Source: Phaeosaccion multiseriatum (taxonomy: Eukaryota > Ochrophyta, other classes). From it: a DNA stretch of 64,000 nucleotides. The stretch is from positions 1,054,001-1,118,000 of the forward strand of contig OZ218953.1 in the NCBI GenBank assembly GCA_965112735.1, written 5' to 3'. The number at the start of each line of letters is the position of its first letter. The first letter of the stretch is position 1. The notes under the pieces are model-generated. The model was not told where the DNA came from and ran no database searches. It was given only the letters and a program-made list of their open reading frames with translations. This document shows positions 54,401 through 64,000 of the stretch, piece by piece. The position numbers and the translations under genes are program-made.

Positions 54401-56847
54401 TTCTTCAGCGCTCGGTCAAGCTCCAGTTTCAGCCCCTCCGCCAACGCCAGCGCTCTCTCTGTATTCTGCTCCCCCTCCTCCCCCCCCTTGCCTTTGCCCC
54501 TGCCCTCCTCCTGTGCGATGGAGACTCGGGGGTGCGCAGGACTGCTTGTCTGGGAAGGCGCTGCCCTTCCCCTCGCTGCTGTAACACTCTTTGCAAACCC
54601 TTGTTCTCCTCCTCCTCCTCCTCCTCCTCCTCCTCCTCCTCCTCCTCCCTGTTCTTGTTCTTGTTCTTGTTCCTGTTCCTCTTCCTCTGCTCCCCCTCCT
54701 CCTCCAGGAGCAAGTGGTGAGGAGGAGGCCGTGTTGACCTTCACCTCCCCATTCACAAGCAATGGCGAATGAGCGAGCCCATTCGCGGAAGGACTGGGGC
54801 TACGGCCCACACCGACACCGCCATTCGGCAGTCCACTCTCGGCTCCTCCTCCGCCGCTATCCCTGTCGCTTTTCACTTCGTCGCCCTCCTGAAATCCACC
54901 CCCATATACTCTACTCCACGTAGCCGCCGCCGCAGCCTCTGCCTTTGCTGCAGCGTCTGCCTCGGCTGAGGTGAGGGCAGTAGACACCGGCAGCGGTGAC
55001 ACCTCTGGCGGGCCTTCCTCTTCGTCCTCTCCCTGCCAGGCATTGATTGGGTGAGGAATGATGGGGCAGGGGAGGAGGAGGAGGAGGAGGAGGAGGAGGA
55101 GGAGGAGGAGGAGGAGGAGGGGGGGGGAGGAGGAGGAGGGGGAGGAGGGGGAGGAGGAGGAGGAGAGGGAGGAGGAGGAGGAGGAGGGGGAGGAGGAGGA
55201 GGAGGAGGAGGGAGGGGGAGGAGGAGGAGTGTGGGGTGCGTTGAGAGGTGCTTGTGTAAGTATGTGTGTGTGCGGGCGCGTGGTGCCTTGCTGCACGAAA
55301 GACCGCATGGCCGCCCTCACTCTTCACTCACCAGTTTGAGGTCGCCCAAGTCTCCACCCCCTCCATCGGGGTCTTGGTCTCCCTCATCCGACCCTGCCCC
55401 TCCACTCGTTCTCGAGGAGGATACGGACGAAGCCATGGAGGGCACGGTGGCTCCCATTGGGGTACTAGCGTCACCCCCACCCCCATTCCTGGAAGAGTAG
55501 CGACTCAAGAAGTGCCCCCTGCCCCTCCTCAGTCTGTCCTTCATGGCGGCTCGGTTGATAGCCTGGAGCGGGGCTGCCACTGCCCCGTCCTCCGCAGATC
55601 GATTCCTGTCCGCCTCAAATGGACCCTTACGAGGGTCTGATCGAAGCGTGTTGTTGATGGCGATGCTGCTTCCGCCCTCGCTCACCGGGCCCGTTGCGGT
55701 AGTGACGAAGCGACACACAATGCTAACGACCACAGCGTAGTTTGAGTCCTTGCCGGCGCTGCTGGACGAGGTGCCTACGGAGAGGAGCTTTTGTTGTTCT
55801 CCCCGGCCCTCCACGCTGGCGAAGGGGGCGATGTCGATGTCGAACCTGGCCACCTGGGGTTGCTTTGAAATGGTTCATTTTGGATCAATTCATTGGTCCA
55901 ATACACGCAGACATGTGGACATTGGATGACGGAGAAGGCAGGAGTACAAAGGCGTGAAGCGAGAAAGAAAGAGGAAGAGGGGGGGGGGGGTGTGTATGGG
56001 GGGGGCACGGATGGGAGGGGGGCGGGGAATGCGATAAGACTAGAGGCTATGTTACACCCACTATACACATACTGCATACCTTCTTCTGTGCAGGGTTGGC
56101 CGACTTGAGCTCCAGCACGTACGTCTTGGGCTGATACTTGCCCTTGCTACGGAACAGCGTGCTTTTCATCTCCATCAGTTCTCCCCAATAACACTCGGCC
56201 CCCGTCACGTATACCTGCAAGAGGGAGGGAGGGAGGGAGGGAGCGATACAGATGCACAGACGGGCGGACGGACACATGTATGCACGCACGCACATCAAAG
56301 GAGTAGGAGTAGGTGTGGTTAACGCAAAGCACTCAGAGGCAGCAGCCCTGGCTTGGATGGAGGAGTCACCACTTTAGATGGACGGTGAATAGGGCGGGAT
56401 GTGGCCACGCGATCACATATAGCCCCCCGCTCCCCCCCCCCCTACCTACCTCGTTGCTACTGGTCCTCTTCTTCCCACGGGTTAGAGTCATGATCATCGA
56501 CTCGGGCTCTGCGCTGCCCTTGGGCCGGAGCAGCTTCTCGACGGTCACTATGGGAAGAGAGGGCAACAAGAGGAGGTGTGTGAGCAGGGTCGGGCTGGGT
56601 GAAAAGGGAAGGACAAGGAGGAGGAGGAGGAGGAGGAGGAGGAGGAGGAGGAGGAGGAGGAGGAGGAGGAGGAGCGAGGGGGGATGCCCGTACGCATGGC
56701 AGAGAAGAGAGAGGGAGAGGGAGGAAGTACGAGAAGAGAGAAAGGGAGGGAGGGAGAGAGAGGTAGAACGAGTCATTCTTTCTCACATTCTAACTGGTGC
56801 ACATAGCCCGTCTTGTTAACGCGCCCAGCCGCCCTCAAGATGGACAT
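48428..56847 (-). CDS. NT-C2 domain, long coiled-coil protein (18 exons, about 1,619 aa)
   Basis: Minus-strand exons 56847-56787, 56547-56450, 56214-56080, 55853-55332, 55032-54367, 54249-54172, 54064-53957, 53761-53687, 53563-53462, 53336-52920, 52692-52501, 52300-52175, 51872-51777, 51452-50802, 50554-50456, 50236-49403, 49232-48745 and 48539-48428 are all in phase. Residues about 17-150 form an N-terminal C2 domain (NT-C2, as in EEIG1/EHBP1 and plant PMI1): LTVEKLLRP, MIMTLTRGKKRTSSNE, VTGAECYWGE, YVLELKSANPAQKKVARFDIDIAPFAS and YAVVVSIVCRFV. The rest is heptad-like coiled coil rich in Glu, Arg, Leu and Ala (e.g. LRKLQAVEAQLQ, ERVKEEWSRK, LKLKLKEKIGNGELDSDTVDMLEYE), broken by poly-Gly, poly-Glu/Asp and poly-Gln tracts coded by GGA/CAG arrays. 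NT-C2 proteins tie membranes to actin or organelle movement (family knowledge); that role here is inferred. Confidence 0.85.
50885..50935 (-). repeat. CAG-rich CAGTTGGTTGTACAGCA element inside a coding exon
   Basis: On the minus strand it reads CAGCAGCAGCAACAGCAGCAGCAGTTGGTTGTACAGCAAGG. It encodes a Gln run followed by LVVQQGQ in the NT-C2 gene. It belongs to the dispersed (A)GTTGGTGATACAG motif family. Confidence 0.75.
51541..51600 (-). repeat. Intronic partial copy of the neighbouring exon edge (NT-C2 gene)
   Basis: The segment CTCCGTCACTTGAGCTACCTTCGTGCCCAGCTGTTTCAATCA-AGTAAGTCAAT closely repeats 51423-51478 (exon edge with its acceptor, CTCCGTCACTTGAACCACC...CAGCTGTTTCAACCAAC). It is therefore a decoy copy of the exon start plus 3' splice site, about 115 bp upstream in gene orientation. 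Confidence 0.75.
55070..55232. repeat. (GGA)n/(GGGGGA)n array in NT-C2 gene intron
   Basis: About 160 bp of GGA units with G-run and GAGG interruptions lie in the intron between exons 55332 and 55032. On the gene strand it is (TCC)n, pyrimidine tract material. Confidence 0.9.
56600..56675. repeat. (GGA)n array in NT-C2 gene intron
   Basis: A near-pure (AGG)n run of about 65 bp lies in the intron between exons 56787 and 56547. Confidence 0.9.
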
Positions 56848-57640
56848 GGTGCCTGCCGTGCCGGGCAGACTCCTCTGCCGGGTGACTCCTTGGCCCCTCT
56901 GCATCCTTCCCCTCTACAATCTCCCCGGGAATCAGGCAGGGAGGCCTGGTTCTCCTCTCCTCCTCTTCGTTGGTTCAGCTTCTCTCCCACGCGGAGGTGC
57001 TCCTCCTGTGTGACGACGCGCAGTTTGAGTCCGGGGAATTTTTAATCCTGTTCACCGAGGGGCGGCCTTGGCGAACCTCCCCCTCCTCGTCCCCTTCCTC
57101 CCTCCCTCTTACACCCAAGGGATCCAATCGCGCAATTGTCTTTACTGCCCTACTCCTCTCCCATCCCCCCTCTCATCTTGTAACTCTCCAACTTTTGTCA
57201 ACATATTTTTCACGCTTGGGCGTTCCACCTCGAGGCTCTTTCTCTGCTGCTCGCCAAGCCAAGCCCTGCAGATTGGGGCGCAGAGTACACTCTTAGTACC
57301 ACCAATGCAGCTTTGGGCGTTGCTGTGCCAACCTCCGCTTCTTCCCTCTCTCTTTGTTTGTTTGTCCGTCGTGCTTTAGTTGGGCTCTCATTCAGCGAGA
57401 CCCCCCGGGGGCTTCATTGACAGGGGGAGATATTTTAACTGCCTGCTGCTTCGTTGCTCTACGCTCTCTCTCAGGCTTTCTCTCTCTTACCACTGCCTTG
57501 TAGCTGCTCGTTTCTTTCATGTGATTTGCTTGTACGTCTTGGCCACCACTATCGACAGACCGGGAGGTATGGGGATCTAATGTGCGTGTACAGTGGCACT
57601 TCGGGCGGCAGCGGTGTCTCGGGAGGAAGGCTGGAAAGAG
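56848..57640. promoter_or_regulatory. Divergent intergenic region between the NT-C2 and CH-domain genes
   Basis: About 790 bp of mostly unique, moderately pyrimidine-rich sequence with few microsatellites, unlike most spacers here. It should hold both promoters and 5' UTRs. No TATA box is clear and no further gene is seen. Confidence 0.45.

Positions 57641-64000
<6,360 letters not shown>

Overview
This is nuclear DNA from an alga with a complex, red-derived plastid, most likely a photosynthetic stramenopile (ochrophyte). Three points support this. Every gene has spliceosomal GT-AG introns. Several genes encode plastid proteins whose N-termini look like a signal peptide followed at once by phenylalanine (DVR and ferredoxin most clearly). 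The gene set mixes plastid functions (divinyl chlorophyllide reductase, ferredoxin, a DUF3326 protein, probably RlmN) with eukaryotic signalling and cytoskeletal proteins. The exact lineage cannot be read from the window; cryptophyte or haptophyte origin is possible but less likely. Exon limits were worked out by eye from reading frame, splice consensus and family similarity. They are phase-consistent unless stated otherwise.

Layout: 34-6111 (+) 3' part of an Iml1/DEPDC5-type GATOR1 subunit; 6282-10887 (+) RlmN-type radical SAM rRNA methyltransferase; 11358-14983 (-) divinyl chlorophyllide reductase (DVR); 15165-16512 (+) plastid 2Fe-2S ferredoxin, divergent from DVR; 17447-19934 (+) CRAL-TRIO/SEC14 protein; 22110-22415 (-) doubtful small membrane protein; 22725-25299 (+) unrecognised, probably plastid protein; 26219-30407 and 32257-35634 (+) two tandem paralogues encoding secreted C-type-lectin-like proteins with repeated eight-cysteine modules; 37286-42308 (-) seven-transmembrane receptor with a C-terminal RGS domain; 42847-47233 (+) plastid-type DUF3326 protein; 48428-56847 (-) NT-C2 plus long coiled-coil protein; 57641-64000 (+) tandem calponin-homology protein running off the window.

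The plastid genes form a loose group (DVR and ferredoxin share a 181-bp intergenic space). The two lectin-like genes are a recent tandem duplication. The NT-C2/coiled-coil and CH-domain genes are divergent neighbours, and both suggest cytoskeletal roles.

The striking non-coding feature is the density of simple repeats. Introns and spacers hold di-, tetra-, penta- and longer repeats that often start at the 5' splice site (GT, GTGA, GTGG, GGGA, TGTC) or form the pyrimidine tract at the 3' splice site. Repeats inside exons are almost all triplets (GGA, CAG). Two short dispersed motifs recur across unrelated loci, and three introns contain tandem copies of the end of the preceding exon.
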